Below are positions 1 to 7,320 of a stretch of 11,013 nucleotides of DNA, piece by piece (the first letter of the stretch is position 1; every line of letters begins with the position of its first letter). This DNA comes from an uncultured Collinsella sp. (GTDB lineage: Bacteria; Actinomycetota; Coriobacteriia; Coriobacteriales; Coriobacteriaceae): positions 1 through 11,013 of the forward strand of contig CABQZS010000215.1 of NCBI GenBank assembly GCA_902468695.1, read 5' to 3'. Below the pieces are notes generated by a model. That model was given only the letters and a program-made list of their open reading frames with translations, had not been told where the DNA came from and did not search any database. The position numbers and the translations under genes are program-made.

Positions 1-222
1 AGAAACGGAAAAATTAAAGCTATTCGCCTTAAGACGCTTCTCGATATTTGCGATGAACTTGACTGTCAACCGGGAGATATTATTCGGCGGGTGAGTGAGA
101 AAGAGCTTGAGGAGCTTATTGTTGAGCGTGCAAAAAATGTCGTGAGGCAGATGCGGAATGGTGGAGGCAATGAGGCGTCGCTTCCGACATCAGTCTTCGC
201 TGTAGATTTGAGCGACGAGTAG
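1..222 (+). CDS. XRE/Cro-type HTH regulator, C-terminal part
   Basis: This is an open frame from base 1 to a TAG at 220-222, so 73 residues are visible and the N-terminus lies outside the window. The first ~30 residues read as the end of a small Cro/C1-type helix-turn-helix domain: IRLKTLLDICDEL followed by DCQPGDII, the typical end of the HTH_26/YozG-like family. A charged helix and a ~25-residue low-complexity tail follow. Proteins of this family are short DNA-binding repressors. A strong terminator follows at once, so it is probably not cotranscribed with the ABC cassette downstream, though it could regulate it. The family call is fairly sure; the target is unknown. Confidence 0.75.
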   Translation, partial: RNGKIKAIRLKTLLDICDELDCQPGDIIRRVSEKELEELIVERAKNVVRQMRNGGGNEASLPTSVFAVDLSDE

Positions 223-259
223 CATAGAGCGAACAGCTATAACGAAATATCAGTGTAAC

Positions 260-290
260 GGGACCCGTGTCTAACACGGGTCCCTTCTTT
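260..290 (+). terminator. Intrinsic terminator after the HTH gene
   Basis: A perfect 11-bp stem (260-270 GGGACCCGTGT, pairing with 274-284) closes a 3-base loop and is followed by TTCTTT at 285-290. It begins 38 bases after the HTH stop codon and insulates the ABC exporter cassette. Confidence 0.9.
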
Positions 291-300
291 ATTAATTATC

Positions 301-329
301 TTGACAAATATGAGTTATCGAAAGACAAT
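301..329 (+). promoter_or_regulatory. Probable sigma70-type promoter of the ABC exporter cassette
   Basis: A perfect -35 box TTGACA (301-306) is followed by a 17-base spacer and a weak -10 GACAAT (324-329, 4 of 6 consensus bases). It lies directly after the terminator and ~40 bases before the ATPase start. The position and perfect -35 make it plausible, but the -10 is poor. Confidence 0.55.
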
Positions 330-367
330 AACAACTAGGAAAAACGATAAAGAAAAGAAGGAACGAT

Positions 368-1129
368 ATGAGCGGTTTTGCTATCAAGCAGAACGGGAGG
401 CCAATGAACGCATCAGCGATAAGGTTATCAAAGGTGTCAAAGCGCTACGGGAAACGGCGCGTGTTGCATGATGTTTCCTTCGAGGTGCATCAGTCTGAGC
501 TTTGTGCCCTTGTTGGTGCAAACGGTGCGGGCAAAAGCACGCTTATTAAAATAGTGCTGGGCCTCTGCGAGCCGTCGTCGGGGAGCGTGGAGCTCTTTGG
601 AGGCAAGTCGAAAAAAGATCTGAGCCTGATGCGGACGCGTGTCGGCTATGTGCCAGATTCCAGCGGAGCATACCAATCTCTCAGCGCGGTTGAGAATCTT
701 CAAATCCGATGTGCGGAATGGGGGCTTGATGAGAATCGTGAGATACCTCGCGTTTTGAGCCTAGTCGGGCTGGACGTCGATGAGAAAAAGAGCGTGAGCA
801 GTTTTTCTCTGGGAATGAAACGGCGGCTGGATATAGCTACGGCTTTGTTGGGTGACACGGACTTGCTAGTTTTCGATGAGCCAGCAAACGGGTTGGACCC
901 GCTGGGCATCGAGAGTATATGGACCCTTATCGGCCGATTGAATCGAGAGCAGGGTAAGACCATGCTCATCTCTAGTCATGATTTGGATGAGTTGGCATCG
1001 GTTGCAACAAGCTGCCTGTTTATTCATGACGGCGAACTGCTAAAAAAGGAATCGATGGACGTCATAAGGGATGAGGCGTCGTCCCTAAAAGAGTATTACA
1101 GGCGCTTGATGAAGGCGGTCTCGCTATGA
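368..1129 (+). CDS. ABC transporter ATP-binding protein (ABC-2 exporter type)
   Basis: This is the cytoplasmic ATPase of an exporter whose membrane parts are the next two genes. All nucleotide-binding motifs are present: Walker A GANGAGKST (residues 50-58), signature SFSLGMKRR (145-153), Walker B LLVFDEP (166-172), D-loop GLDP (175-178) and H-loop H204. The Q-loop position has Asp (YVPD, ~97) in place of Gln, as in some drug and lantibiotic exporter ATPases. At 253 aa the length is normal. There are two possible starts: ATG 368 (SD AAGGA 5 bases upstream) and ATG 404 (SD GGGAGG 4 bases upstream), the second trimming 12 residues that do not look like domain. The stop overlaps the next gene as ATGA. 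It resembles BcrA/LanF-type ATPases, but no bacteriocin precursor is nearby and the substrate is unknown. Confidence 0.9.
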   Translation: MSGFAIKQNGRPMNASAIRLSKVSKRYGKRRVLHDVSFEVHQSELCALVGANGAGKSTLIKIVLGLCEPSSGSVELFGGKSKKDLSLMRTRVGYVPDSSGAYQSLSAVENLQIRCAEWGLDENREIPRVLSLVGLDVDEKKSVSSFSLGMKRRLDIATALLGDTDLLVFDEPANGLDPLGIESIWTLIGRLNREQGKTMLISSHDLDELASVATSCLFIHDGELLKKESMDVIRDEASSLKEYYRRLMKAVSL

Positions 1130-1974
1130 AGCGGGCGATCCATCCCATAAAGGCAGATATGATGCGTTTGCACAGGATATTTCCGGCGAAGTTTGGTCTT
1201 GCGCTTATGCTGGCGTTCGGCCTTCTCTTCGGCATCTTTCTAAAAAACGGAACAACGTTGCTCGCCTTTGGCAATAGCGTTTTTGGGGAGGATATTGGTT
1301 TCTGCTGGAATGTAATCGATCCCTCTGCACCCGATGAGTCCCTTGTGCGCAGCGCTTTTGCCGGTACATCCCTGTTCGTCCCACTCATCGTTTGCCTGGC
1401 GATTTTACAGGAGCGCGGCTATGAAGAGGGATACCGAATTTCTTCAGCAAGAGGTCTTACCCGCTTTAATGGGGCCCTAGCACATGTGCTTTCGTCTGCT
1501 TTAATAATTGGCGCAGCATATAGTGCGCTTTGCCTTCTTCTTTTTGCAATAGCCATAATACGTGGAGGACATAACTACTCGCACGACATGCTAACTGCAT
1601 TTTTGCCCGCAATGATGATCAACGCCGTATTGGTGATATCGGTTGCGCTGGAGACGGTGACCATCTATCGAATCACAGGCAGCGCTGTATTGAGCGGGGC
1701 TGTGCTAATAGTTGGATTTGTCATGAGCTTGACGCTCTACGGGACTTCCCTCCAGGCGCCCATACCATCCTTGCGATGGATCTTCCTCCTTCCAGGGCCG
1801 TACCTTGGAGTCGGATGTGCCCTTGGGTATAGCGATATGGGTCAGCTGACACTTCTGGAATATGGCGTGGCAGCCAGCTGTCTATCGGTATTGATTTACG
1901 CTCTCGTGAGCTTTCGCGCTGGGGGGTGTGCTCAATGGCTCGTCAGATTAAAAGACTTCTCCAGTCAGAATTGA
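1126..1974 (+). CDS. ABC-2-type permease, first subunit
   Basis: A hydrophobic protein of 282 aa with about six predicted membrane segments (roughly residues 22-39, 74-95, 117-146, 157-177, 187-204 and 243-265). There is a short basic cytoplasmic N-terminus and an extracytoplasmic loop at ~40-73. The start codon sits in the ATGA overlap with the ATPase stop, which indicates translational coupling, and the last ~40 bases overlap the second permease. No residue motif identifies a substrate. The role as transmembrane half of an exporter is inferred from topology and position. A one-ATPase, two-permease layout is known from LanFEG immunity and BcrAB-like exporters. Confidence 0.8.
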   Translation: MKRAIHPIKADMMRLHRIFPAKFGLALMLAFGLLFGIFLKNGTTLLAFGNSVFGEDIGFCWNVIDPSAPDESLVRSAFAGTSLFVPLIVCLAILQERGYEEGYRISSARGLTRFNGALAHVLSSALIIGAAYSALCLLLFAIAIIRGGHNYSHDMLTAFLPAMMINAVLVISVALETVTIYRITGSAVLSGAVLIVGFVMSLTLYGTSLQAPIPSLRWIFLLPGPYLGVGCALGYSDMGQLTLLEYGVAASCLSVLIYALVSFRAGGCAQWLVRLKDFSSQN

Positions 1975-2753
1975 AGCATGTGAGCAAATGGGCGTACGCC
2001 TTAATCCTGGTAGTTTATGCGTACATGGTGGTATTGCAGCTTGATTCTTTCCCGATGTGGTTCTGTAGCCTCCGTGAGAACAGTTTCTTGGGCTTTTTCC
2101 CAGACCCGACGCTTCGGTTATCGGCGGAGGATGTCCTTCTATTTGGTAATGCAGAGGTTTTTCGCGGTCTGCTGTTCAACGTAGCCCCGTTGGCTCATGC
2201 ATTGTTCTTTCCGTTCATCGCGGCTTGTATCGTGCCGCGCTTTGTCAGCTCGGGCTTTGTCGAGGAGCCGTGGGGGTTGTCGGAGGCTCGGGGAGAGAAG
2301 CGTGTGTGCGCTATCGTTGCGCGAGTGGTGCTGTCTTCTTTTGCCCTTTTGGGCGCGTTTATCCTGACGAGTGTCGTTTTGTACTGTCTTAACTGCGCGA
2401 TCGTTTTGGATGCTCAGCAGTATTTCAACCTGAATATTTTTTGCTATCGACTTGTTCTTGCCGCCGCTGCCTGCCTTGCATACGTGGTTTCTTGCGTAAT
2501 CGTTGTTTCCTATTTTGGGTCCGGCATCGGTCCGATTGGCATGCTGCTGCTTGTCAACGTCGTGGCGATCTACATACAGCTCGGGGCCAATTCCATGCTT
2601 CCGCTTCCGTCCTCGATGCTCATGTGGATTTGCGGCGTGACCCCGTTGGGGGACGGTCAATGCGTTTCGATTTTAATTGACTGCCTAATTAACGTAGCAA
2701 GCGTTTTTACCATTTGCTTTACCGTAGACCGATTGCGGTCGAGATTTCTTTGA
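1935..2753 (+). CDS. ABC-2-type permease, second subunit
   Basis: A hydrophobic protein of 272 aa with about six membrane segments (roughly 18-36, 80-102, 127-156, 168-193, 198-215 and 246-265) and a basic C-terminal end. I chose ATG 1935: a G-run SD (1921-1926) lies 8 bases before it and the peptide begins MARQIKRLL. An in-frame GTG at 1926 would add three residues and would itself lie in the G-run. The gene overlaps the previous permease by 40 bases in another frame. It is probably the partner of that permease in a heterodimeric exporter driven by the upstream ATPase. Cys is relatively frequent in its membrane segments. The substrate is unknown. Confidence 0.8.
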   Translation: MARQIKRLLQSELKHVSKWAYALILVVYAYMVVLQLDSFPMWFCSLRENSFLGFFPDPTLRLSAEDVLLFGNAEVFRGLLFNVAPLAHALFFPFIAACIVPRFVSSGFVEEPWGLSEARGEKRVCAIVARVVLSSFALLGAFILTSVVLYCLNCAIVLDAQQYFNLNIFCYRLVLAAAACLAYVVSCVIVVSYFGSGIGPIGMLLLVNVVAIYIQLGANSMLPLPSSMLMWICGVTPLGDGQCVSILIDCLINVASVFTICFTVDRLRSRFL

Positions 2754-2793
2754 TTGTTTGTGAGGAATAATCATACCGAGCATACCAAATACA

Positions 2794-2828
2794 GGGGGGG
2801 CGGGCACCGTGCTGGTGTCAGCCCCCCC
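2794..2828. terminator. G/C-run hairpin between convergent genes
   Basis: GGGGGGGC (2794-2801) pairs with GCCCCCCC (2821-2828), and CACC (2805-2808) can pair with GGTG (2814-2817) inside. It lies between the permease stop (2753) and the stop of the convergent C26 gene (2867), so it probably serves as a bidirectional terminator. Neither side has a good U-tract (GGTTT on +, TGTATTT on -), so efficiency is uncertain. Confidence 0.55.
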
Positions 2829-2866
2829 CGCTGGTTTAGGAGACTTTAACTTGTGTGGCTTGCGAG

Positions 2867-3676
2867 CTAGCGGGCCTGCTTTACCTTGGCCGCCGCCTCG
2901 ACAAACGACTTCCACAGATTAAAGTCGGTCTCGAGCGTCTGCCAGGTGTACTCGGGATGCCATTGCACGCCCAGGCAGAACGGCTGGCCCTCGACTTCGA
3001 TGCACTCGGGAACGCCGTCGGTTGCCTTGGCGACCAAGCGCGTGCTCTTGCCCAGACGATCGACGCAGCAGTGATGTGCCGAGTTGGTCTGGATCAGCCT
3101 GTGCCCGCCAACCGCGCGCTCCAGCAGCGAGCCCGGCATGACCTCGACAGGGTGCACGGGGTCGTTGAGTACGTGGGTGTGGCGCCACTGCGTGCGACCC
3201 TCGCGCGCGCCCAGGCTCGGCACGTCCATGCACAGGGTGCCGCCGGTGGCGACGTTGAGCAGCTGCGTGCCGCGGCAGGTGGTAAAGAGCGGCTTTTTGG
3301 CGCGGAGTACCTTGTCGACCAGCTTAAACTCAAAACTATCGCGGATCTCGCAGCAGAGGGTGGGGTCGTAGGGTCGATCATCGCCCCAACGTTTGGGATT
3401 GACATCGGGACCGCCAGGAATGGCGATGCCGTCGGCGATATCGACGTAATGACGGATAACATCGACGTCTTCGGTAATAGACATCTGCAGCGGCAGGCCG
3501 CCGGCGGCAAGAATGGCATCGACAAAGACGCTTGCGATTTCCTCGTTGGGGGAGAGCGCTTCGCTCAAAAACGGCTTCGCTTCTTCCCAGCGCGGGGCCA
3601 CCAAAATAAGCGGACGGTCGGCGGGGGCGATGTCGACGTGCGGCGTAAAGGACGATGAGGTGCGTGTTCCGATCAT
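2867..3676 (-). CDS. Gamma-glutamyl-gamma-aminobutyrate hydrolase family protein (peptidase C26)
   Basis: A class I glutamine-amidotransferase-fold hydrolase, cytoplasmic, 269 aa. The catalytic triad is visible: nucleophile C134 in FTTCRGTQLLNVATGGTL, then H240 and E242 in LGVQWHPEY. Other family marks are GIAIPGGPDVNP (~83-94) and TNSAHHCCVD (~197-206). The family includes PuuD, which splits gamma-glutamyl-GABA, and many uncharacterised gamma-glutamyl hydrolases. The exact substrate cannot be read from sequence. It is the last gene of the amino-acid importer operon, 91 bases after the ATPase, so it may process an imported gamma-glutamyl compound. No Shine-Dalgarno is seen before the ATG at 3676, and no other in-frame start lies upstream. 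About 20 residues precede the domain (RPLILVAPRW), so the start is the least certain part. Confidence 0.88.
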   Translation of the reverse strand: MIGTRTSSSFTPHVDIAPADRPLILVAPRWEEAKPFLSEALSPNEEIASVFVDAILAAGGLPLQMSITEDVDVIRHYVDIADGIAIPGGPDVNPKRWGDDRPYDPTLCCEIRDSFEFKLVDKVLRAKKPLFTTCRGTQLLNVATGGTLCMDVPSLGAREGRTQWRHTHVLNDPVHPVEVMPGSLLERAVGGHRLIQTNSAHHCCVDRLGKSTRLVAKATDGVPECIEVEGQPFCLGVQWHPEYTWQTLETDFNLWKSFVEAAAKVKQAR

Positions 3677-3719
3677 AGACGTAGCTTTCGATATCGAGAC
3701 GGACGGGGTGCATGGGTGG

Positions 3720-3754
3720 CGTGGGGCAAAACCATCAGCAGTGTTTGTCCCACG
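3720..3754 (-). other. Intergenic hairpin between the importer ATPase and the C26 gene
   Basis: On the - strand CGTGGGACAAA (3754-3744) pairs with TTTGCCCCACG (3730-3720) with one A-C mismatch, leaving a ~13-base loop. No U-run follows, so it is not a standard terminator. It could stabilise the upstream mRNA or tune expression of the last gene. Confidence 0.4.
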
Positions 3755-3767
3755 GGATGGCGGCTGG

Positions 3768-4532
3768 CTAGTGGCCCTTGATGGAGTTGAGGAAGTCCTG
3801 GGCGCGCTTGGTCTGGGGGTGGTCGAAGAACTCGTCGGGCGTGCCGGTTTCTACGATCTGGCCATCGGCCATAAACACGACGCGATCGGCCACGCGGCGG
3901 GCAAAGTTCATCTCGTGCGTAATAACGATCATCGTCATGCCCTGCTGGGCCAGACGGACCATGACCTCGAGCACCTCGTTGATCATCTCGGGGTCAAGGG
4001 CGCTCGTGGGCTCGTCAAATAGCATGGCCTTAGGCTGCATGGCAAGCGAGCGGGCGATGGCTACACGCTGTTGCTGGCCGCCTGAGAGCTGTGCGGGCAC
4101 TTTATCGGCCTGCTCGGCAACGCCCACGCGGCTCAGCAGGTCCATGGCGCGCTCGCGGGCTTCGTCCTTGGAGACGCCCAGCACATCAACCGGTCCCAGC
4201 ATGACGTTCTGCAGTACGGTCATATGTGCGAACAGGTTGAACTGCTGAAACACCATGCCCAGCTCGGCGCGCATGCGGGCAAGATCCTTGCCTTCCTGCG
4301 GCAGAGGCTCGCCCTCGATGAGGATCTCACCCGAGTCGATGGTTTCCAGGCGGTTGATGGTGCGGCACATGGTCGACTTGCCCGAGCCCGAGGGACCGAT
4401 CACAACGACGACCTCGCCGCGGTCGACCGAGAGATTGATGTCGTTGAGGACGTGCAGATCGCCGTAGTGCTTATCGACGTGTTTGAGCTCGATCAGCGGC
4501 TGATTGCCGGTGGAAGAAGTGCTCTGTGCCAT
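3768..4532 (-). CDS. Polar amino acid ABC transporter, ATP-binding protein (GlnQ/GluA type)
   Basis: Cytoplasmic ATPase of the importer, 254 aa, the usual length for the PAAT family. Motifs: Walker A GPSGSGKST (46-54), Q-loop MVFQQFNLF (93-101), signature LSGGQQQR (149-156), Walker B AMLFDEP (169-175), D-loop SALD (177-180) and H-loop ITHEM with H206. The FQQFNLFAHMTVLQNV block and the C-terminal EIVETGTPDEFF-like region (here QIVETGTPDEFF) are typical of glutamine/glutamate importers. Start ATG at 4532 has SD AAGGAG about 9 bases upstream. It follows the second permease by 36 bases. Glutamate, glutamine and aspartate specificity cannot be told apart from the ATPase. Confidence 0.95.
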   Translation of the reverse strand: MAQSTSSTGNQPLIELKHVDKHYGDLHVLNDINLSVDRGEVVVVIGPSGSGKSTMCRTINRLETIDSGEILIEGEPLPQEGKDLARMRAELGMVFQQFNLFAHMTVLQNVMLGPVDVLGVSKDEARERAMDLLSRVGVAEQADKVPAQLSGGQQQRVAIARSLAMQPKAMLFDEPTSALDPEMINEVLEVMVRLAQQGMTMIVITHEMNFARRVADRVVFMADGQIVETGTPDEFFDHPQTKRAQDFLNSIKGH

Positions 4533-4568
4533 GGTGCTCGGCTCCTTATGACTCGAAATGGTAAAGCG

Positions 4569-5402
4569 TTAGCGGATGATGGTCGCGCCGGTCTTGTGCG
4601 AAACATAGACAGCGGCCTTGTTGATCGCGACGTTGATGAGGATATAGATGACCGCGATTACCAGGTAGACCGACACGAGAGCGTCGTAGTTGGTAATGAG
4701 CACGCGGGCGTTTTGCATGAGGTCGGGGTAGCTCACCACGTAGGCGACGGTGGTGTCTTTGACTACGACCACGAGCTGCGAAATCAACGACGGAATGATA
4801 AACCGAATAGCCTGCGGCAACACGATTTTAAAGGTGATTTTAGCTTTGGAGAGGCCGAGTGCCTGGGCGGCTTCGACCTGGCCGCGCGGCACGGCGTTAA
4901 CGCCGGCACGGAAGATCTCGGCAAGTACGCCGGCTGCAGCGAGCGCGACGGGAAGCGTGAGCATCCAAAACGACGGCAGCGCGATCTTGTACTGGGGCAG
5001 CACCAAAAAGAAGAAGTAGATGAACAGCAGGCTTGGTACGCCGCGGAAGAAATCGGTGAGCACGCGGCAGGCCAGCTGCAACGGCTTAATATCGCTTGTG
5101 CGGCCGAGCATAAGGCCCAGGCCCAGCACCAGCGCGATGGCGCCAGCGGTGAGTGCGACTTTAACGGTGCCCTCAAAGCCGGCAAGCAAGAACTTCCAGG
5201 TAGTGAGGTGCGTAAAGAAATACCAATAGTGGACCGAAAGCTGACCGGTCACATAAAAGCGCTGCAGTACCAGGATGGCGAGCGCGGCGACAGCAACAAG
5301 CGAGATGGCGGTGCCGATGTGAATCTTGGCGCGCATCTTGGGGCCGGGAGCCTCGTAGAGCGCATCGCGCATGGTGAGCGCGGAGGTGGAATGCTTGCTC
5401 AT
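4569..5402 (-). CDS. Polar amino acid ABC transporter permease, second subunit
   Basis: An integral membrane protein of 277 aa. The EAA loop that contacts the ATPase spans ~162-198 (EIFRAGVNAVPRGQVEAAQALG and on to IVLPQA), the hallmark of HisM/GlnP-type permeases. A ~28-residue cytoplasmic N-terminus precedes the first membrane segment (~29-49). Further segments lie near 78-100, 123-137, 146-163, 198-215 and 243-262. DFFRGVPSLLFIYF (117-130) is the usual family block, often written FRGTPLLVQL. Its ATG overlaps the stop of the first permease by 4 bases, so translation is probably coupled and the two form a heterodimer. A GAGGATCCTC palindrome (5406-5415) lies in the initiation region. Confidence 0.93.
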   Translation of the reverse strand: MSKHSTSALTMRDALYEAPGPKMRAKIHIGTAISLVAVAALAILVLQRFYVTGQLSVHYWYFFTHLTTWKFLLAGFEGTVKVALTAGAIALVLGLGLMLGRTSDIKPLQLACRVLTDFFRGVPSLLFIYFFFLVLPQYKIALPSFWMLTLPVALAAAGVLAEIFRAGVNAVPRGQVEAAQALGLSKAKITFKIVLPQAIRFIIPSLISQLVVVVKDTTVAYVVSYPDLMQNARVLITNYDALVSVYLVIAVIYILINVAINKAAVYVSHKTGATIIR

Positions 5403-6058
5403 CGGAGGATCCTCACCTTCTTATCGATGTAGTTGCCAATGTGGCTCACCACAAAGGCCGTGCCCAGGTAGCCGAGCGCCGAGATAAAGAACGCGGCGAC
5501 GCCGCCGAGCGAGCGCGTGTTGATGTAGCTCACCACGCCGGTGAGCTCCTGCGGCTTAAGCGGCACCTGGCTGCCCAAGGCGGTAGTGAGCATGACGGCG
5601 ATAAAGAGGTTGGTCATGGGCAATACGCTTGAGCGCAGTGCCTGCGGAATCACGATCTTGGCGAGGATGCGATTAAAGCTCATGCCGAGCGAGCGGGCGG
5701 CTTCCACCTGGCCGACGCCGACGGTGTTGATGCCGCTCATAAAGTTTTCGGAACCAAAGGCCGAGCCCAAAAGGACCGTGGCGACGATAACGCAGGTGCG
5801 GTAGGGCAGGACGACCTTGAGCGGCGGCAGTGCGTAGACGACGATGATGAGCAGCGCGATGCCGGGGATGTTACGGAAGACCTGGACATACAGGTCGCCA
5901 AAGACGCGCAGCGGCTTGAGCGGCGACACGCGCATCACGGTGACGGCGATGGCCAGCACCATGGCGATGACAAACGACTCAAGCGTCATGCCCCAGGTTG
6001 CGAGCAGCGCGTCGATATAGTTCTGGCCATAGAGCGACCAGAGCTCGGAGAGACTCAT
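5399..6058 (-). CDS. Polar amino acid ABC transporter permease, first subunit
   Basis: An integral membrane protein of 219 aa, standard for a GlnP/GluC-like permease. The EAA loop lies at ~104-140 (ENFMSGINTVGVGQVEAARSLG, then IVIPQA) and the FRNIPGIALLI block at ~61-71. Membrane segments lie near 24-42, 63-80, 87-104, 143-160 and 183-204. A strong SD GGGAGG (6064-6069) sits 5 bases before the ATG at 6058, immediately after the hairpin that separates it from the binding-protein gene. The membrane pore would be formed with the overlapping downstream permease. Confidence 0.93.
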   Translation of the reverse strand: MSLSELWSLYGQNYIDALLATWGMTLESFVIAMVLAIAVTVMRVSPLKPLRVFGDLYVQVFRNIPGIALLIIVVYALPPLKVVLPYRTCVIVATVLLGSAFGSENFMSGINTVGVGQVEAARSLGMSFNRILAKIVIPQALRSSVLPMTNLFIAVMLTTALGSQVPLKPQELTGVVSYINTRSLGGVAAFFISALGYLGTAFVVSHIGNYIDKKVRILR

Positions 6059-6074
6059 GCGGACCTCCCGCCGA

Positions 6075-6108
6075 TAAGGAAAGGGGCTCCCGTGTGTACG
6101 GAAGCCCC
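6075..6108 (-). terminator. Terminator-like hairpin between binding protein and permeases
   Basis: On the - strand an 11-bp stem with one G-U wobble (6108-6098 pairing with 6093-6083) closes a 4-base ACAC loop and is followed by TTTCCTT. It lies between the binding-protein stop (6197) and the permease start (6058). Such hairpins commonly terminate part of the transcript or protect its 3' end, so the binding protein is made in excess over the membrane parts. The U-tract is interrupted, consistent with partial termination. Confidence 0.7.
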
Positions 6109-6196
6109 GACAACTCAGTAAGGAAACAGTTTATCGCAATAAAGCACATCGTGCGTTTCCGTATGGTTTCGTTGCGGCCGTTACTAGGCTCGCTGT

Positions 6197-7192
6197 CTAG
6201 GCGCCGATCTCGGGCAGCTCAGGAACATTGGTGTCGCCCGTACGGTCGCCGATGCAGATCTGCCACAGCTCGGTCCAGGTGCCGTCGTCCTCGATCTTCT
6301 TAAGGAAGTCGTTGACAAAGGCGACGCCGTCGGAATCGAGCGGCAGGCCGATGCCATAGGGCTCCTTGCTGCCGAAAGGCTTGCCGGCGATCTTGTACTT
6401 ACCGGGCTCGCGAACCAGGGCGCTCTGCTGCATGTTGTTATCGATGACGTAGGCGTCAACGCGGCCCTGCTGGAGTGCCTGGCGGGCCTCCTCGTCGGTC
6501 TTGAACTCCTGCTGGCTGGCCTTGGGGGCGAACTCCTCCAGGATGGCGGGGCCGTTGGAGCCGGACTGGACGGCGACGTTCTTGTCGGCCAGGTCGTCGA
6601 CGCTCTTAATGTCGTCGTTATCGGCGAGCACCAGGATGGCCTGCTGGGTGTAGTAGTAGGGGCCGGCAAAGGAGACAAGCTTCTTGCGCTCGTCAGTGAT
6701 GGTGTAGGTGGCAAAGACGGCGTCGACCTGGCCGTTCTGCAGGACGGACTCGCGCGTGTCCGAGGTCACCTGGGTGATCTCGACCTTGTTCTCGCCCAGA
6801 ATGTAGTTGGACAGGAGCTGTGCGATACCGGCATCGAAGCCGCGGGTCTGACCGTCTTTCTCGTTGAGGAGGGAGAAGAGCGTGGAGGTCTGAACGCCAC
6901 CGATCTTAAAGACGCCGGCGTCCTTAACGGCCGTGGCCCAGGTGCTGGCAGCGATGACGTCGTCATCGGCCTTGGGGCCGTTGTCGACGAGCTTGTCGAA
7001 TGCCTTGGCGTCGAGCGTGGTGGAAGCCTCGGTATCATTGGAGCCCTTGGAGGAGCCGGCGGCGGAACCCTTGTCGGCCTCGGCGCTGGTGTCGGAGCAG
7101 CCGGCAAGACCAAGGCCGGCGACGGTTGCGAAGGTGGCGGCAACGAAGCTGCGGCGGTCGAGAACGACCTGCTGGGAGAGGTTCTTGCTCAT
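6197..7192 (-). CDS. Amino acid ABC transporter substrate-binding lipoprotein (GluB-like)
   Basis: An extracytoplasmic binding protein of 331 aa. The N-terminus carries a twin-arginine motif (D12-R13-R14-S15-F16) and a lipobox LAGC with lipidated C32, so it is probably Tat-exported and membrane-anchored. A Ser/Gly/Asp-rich linker (33-60) follows. The mature part is a periplasmic-binding-protein type 2 fold (SBP_bac_3): GFDAGI (118-123), NGQVDAVFATYTITDERK (153-170) and FAGPYYYTQQ (175-184), the pattern of glutamate/aspartate/glutamine binders such as GluB. Start ATG at 7192 has a weak SD (AAAGG, 9 bases). It is the first gene of the importer operon and lies ~45 bases downstream of a good promoter. 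The ligand is inferred to be a polar amino acid only. Confidence 0.92.
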   Translation of the reverse strand: MSKNLSQQVVLDRRSFVAATFATVAGLGLAGCSDTSAEADKGSAAGSSKGSNDTEASTTLDAKAFDKLVDNGPKADDDVIAASTWATAVKDAGVFKIGGVQTSTLFSLLNEKDGQTRGFDAGIAQLLSNYILGENKVEITQVTSDTRESVLQNGQVDAVFATYTITDERKKLVSFAGPYYYTQQAILVLADNDDIKSVDDLADKNVAVQSGSNGPAILEEFAPKASQQEFKTDEEARQALQQGRVDAYVIDNNMQQSALVREPGKYKIAGKPFGSKEPYGIGLPLDSDGVAFVNDFLKKIEDDGTWTELWQICIGDRTGDTNVPELPEIGA

Positions 7193-7235
7193 GGTAGAAC
7201 ACCTTTCTCAATAAAATCCCTAGCGGTTGAGTAGA

Positions 7236-7265
7236 GTTATACCCTATCGCGCTCAAATGGGTCAA
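7236..7265 (-). promoter_or_regulatory. Promoter of the amino acid importer operon
   Basis: On the - strand TTGACC (7265-7260) and TATAAC (7241-7236) are separated by 18 bases, each 5 of 6 to consensus. The -10 lies 44 bases before the binding-protein ATG, leaving a short untranslated leader (~35-40 bases) with no room for a riboswitch. Confidence 0.75.
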
Positions 7266-7320
7266 CACGAAATAACTCAGAAACATACTTACCTTATGGG
7301 TTATTCTACCTACCAAATAG

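Noticed and set aside
223..2866. Lanthipeptide or bacteriocin biosynthesis locus
   Set aside because: Only the exporter resembles such loci. No precursor peptide, LanB/C/M-type enzyme or protease was found on either strand.
2855..3658. Long + strand open frame of 267 codons
   Set aside because: It is antisense to the C26 gene, whose catalytic motifs are clear on the - strand. Long antisense frames are expected in GC-rich DNA.
4224..5432. + strand open frame of 402 codons
   Set aside because: It runs antisense across the ATPase and permease genes, its product is a charged low-complexity sequence without domains, and it has no proper start context.
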